From: Stenotrophomonas pavanii
GTDB lineage: Bacteria > Pseudomonadota > Gammaproteobacteria > Xanthomonadales > Xanthomonadaceae
Assembly (NCBI RefSeq): GCF_900101175.1
Contig: NZ_FNFQ01000007.1
Location: 186,001 to 250,000 of the forward strand
DNA: 64,000 nt
Direction: 5' to 3'
Below the pieces are notes generated by a model. The model did not search any database, was not told the origin of the DNA, and saw nothing but the letters and a program-made list of their open reading frames with translations. The translations under genes and the position numbers were made by a program. This document shows, one piece after another, positions 63,688 to 64,000 of the stretch (position 1 is the first letter of the stretch; every line of letters begins with the position of its first letter).

Positions 63688-64000
63688 TTACAACGGCCGT
63701 GCCGGATCCACCAGGCCGTACTGGCTGGCCATGCGCGCCAGTGCGATGTTGTCGTGGATCCCCATCTTCTCGAACAGTCGCGCCTTGTGCGTGTTCACCG
63801 TCTTCGCACTCAGGCTCAGGCGCCGCGCGATGTCTTCCTGGCGCAGGCCCTGGGTCAGCAGCAATGCAACCTCCAGTTCGCGCGGCGACAGGTTGTCGAA
63901 CGGCGAACCGTTGCCCTCCACGGTCGACAGGGCCAGGTTCTGCGCGATGCTGGTGCCCAGGTAGCGCCGGCCCATGGCCACATCGCGCACCGCGCGCAGC
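63688..64000 (-). CDS. GacA/UvrY-like response regulator, C-terminal part
   Basis: The reading frame runs off the right edge, so only ~103 residues are visible. The linker (GRRYLGTSIAQNLALSTV) and GerE helix-turn-helix (LSPRELEVALLLTQGLRQEDIARRLSLSAKTVNTHKARLFEKMGI) follow the GacA/UvrY pattern, and the end is ALARMASQYGLVD. GacA-type regulators usually act through small RNAs that titrate CsrA/RsmA. The receiver domain and start are outside the window. Confidence 0.8.
   Translation of the reverse strand, partial: LRAVRDVAMGRRYLGTSIAQNLALSTVEGNGSPFDNLSPRELEVALLLTQGLRQEDIARRLSLSAKTVNTHKARLFEKMGIHDNIALARMASQYGLVDPARPL

Overview
The window is high-GC gammaproteobacterial DNA, almost certainly from the Stenotrophomonas maltophilia complex (Xanthomonadaceae/Lysobacteraceae). 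Two things point there. The first is a complete smeU1-smeV-smeW-smeU2-smeX efflux operon with its divergent LysR regulator smeRv. The second is the many short intergenic GTAG-headed hairpins of the SMAG type, a repeat family described from S. maltophilia. No rRNA, tRNA gene or CRISPR array is visible.

Layout. 1-7017 is the distal part of an integrated island. It holds the 3' end of a tyrosine integrase, a DUF4365 nuclease-like protein, an NYN/OST-HTH protein, several small AT-rich genes, and a tight four-gene operon (HEPN protein, small membrane protein, Abi_C protein, SAP-like protein) that looks like a phage-defence operon. The island ends at what looks like a tmRNA (ssrA) 3'-end remnant, followed by a terminator. 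7.2-16.8 kb is ordinary chromosome: envelope lipoproteins, an esterase, hchA with a LuxR-type regulator, a nuclease/phosphatase-fold protein and a VOC protein. Inside it is a two-gene unit made of a 33-codon peptide gene and a cytochrome P450, with the look of a minimal P450-modified RiPP locus. 16.8-25.9 kb is the SmeVWX system.

25.9-42 kb holds a LysR/SDR pair, an OmpA lipoprotein and a photolyase. It continues with a four-gene translationally coupled operon (TonB receptor, phytase-like propeller, metallophosphatase, exported pyrophosphatase) that looks built to harvest phosphate, with a psiF-like gene nearby. Then come upp, an MBL hydrolase, ferredoxin plus ggt, coaD and rsmD. 42-51 kb carries htpG, a lone flagellar-rod-like protein, ftsY, mutY, yggX and the Lol exporter genes. 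51-55 kb is the succinate dehydrogenase operon, with genes for both a SdhE and an SDHAF4-type assembly factor. 55-63.4 kb holds ygfZ, a UgpC-type ABC ATPase and an Entner-Doudoroff operon (zwf-glk-pgl-edd, then eda). A GacA-like response regulator is cut by the right edge.

The gaps between housekeeping genes contain SMAG hairpins, a family of GGGGTCAGA-type hairpins, and four long palindromes that share a conserved core but have unrelated, self-complementary arms. The three most interesting items are the peptide/P450 pair (about 13.5-14.9 kb), the HEPN/Abi_C operon (about 3.85-6.83 kb) and the conserved-core/variable-arm palindromes.
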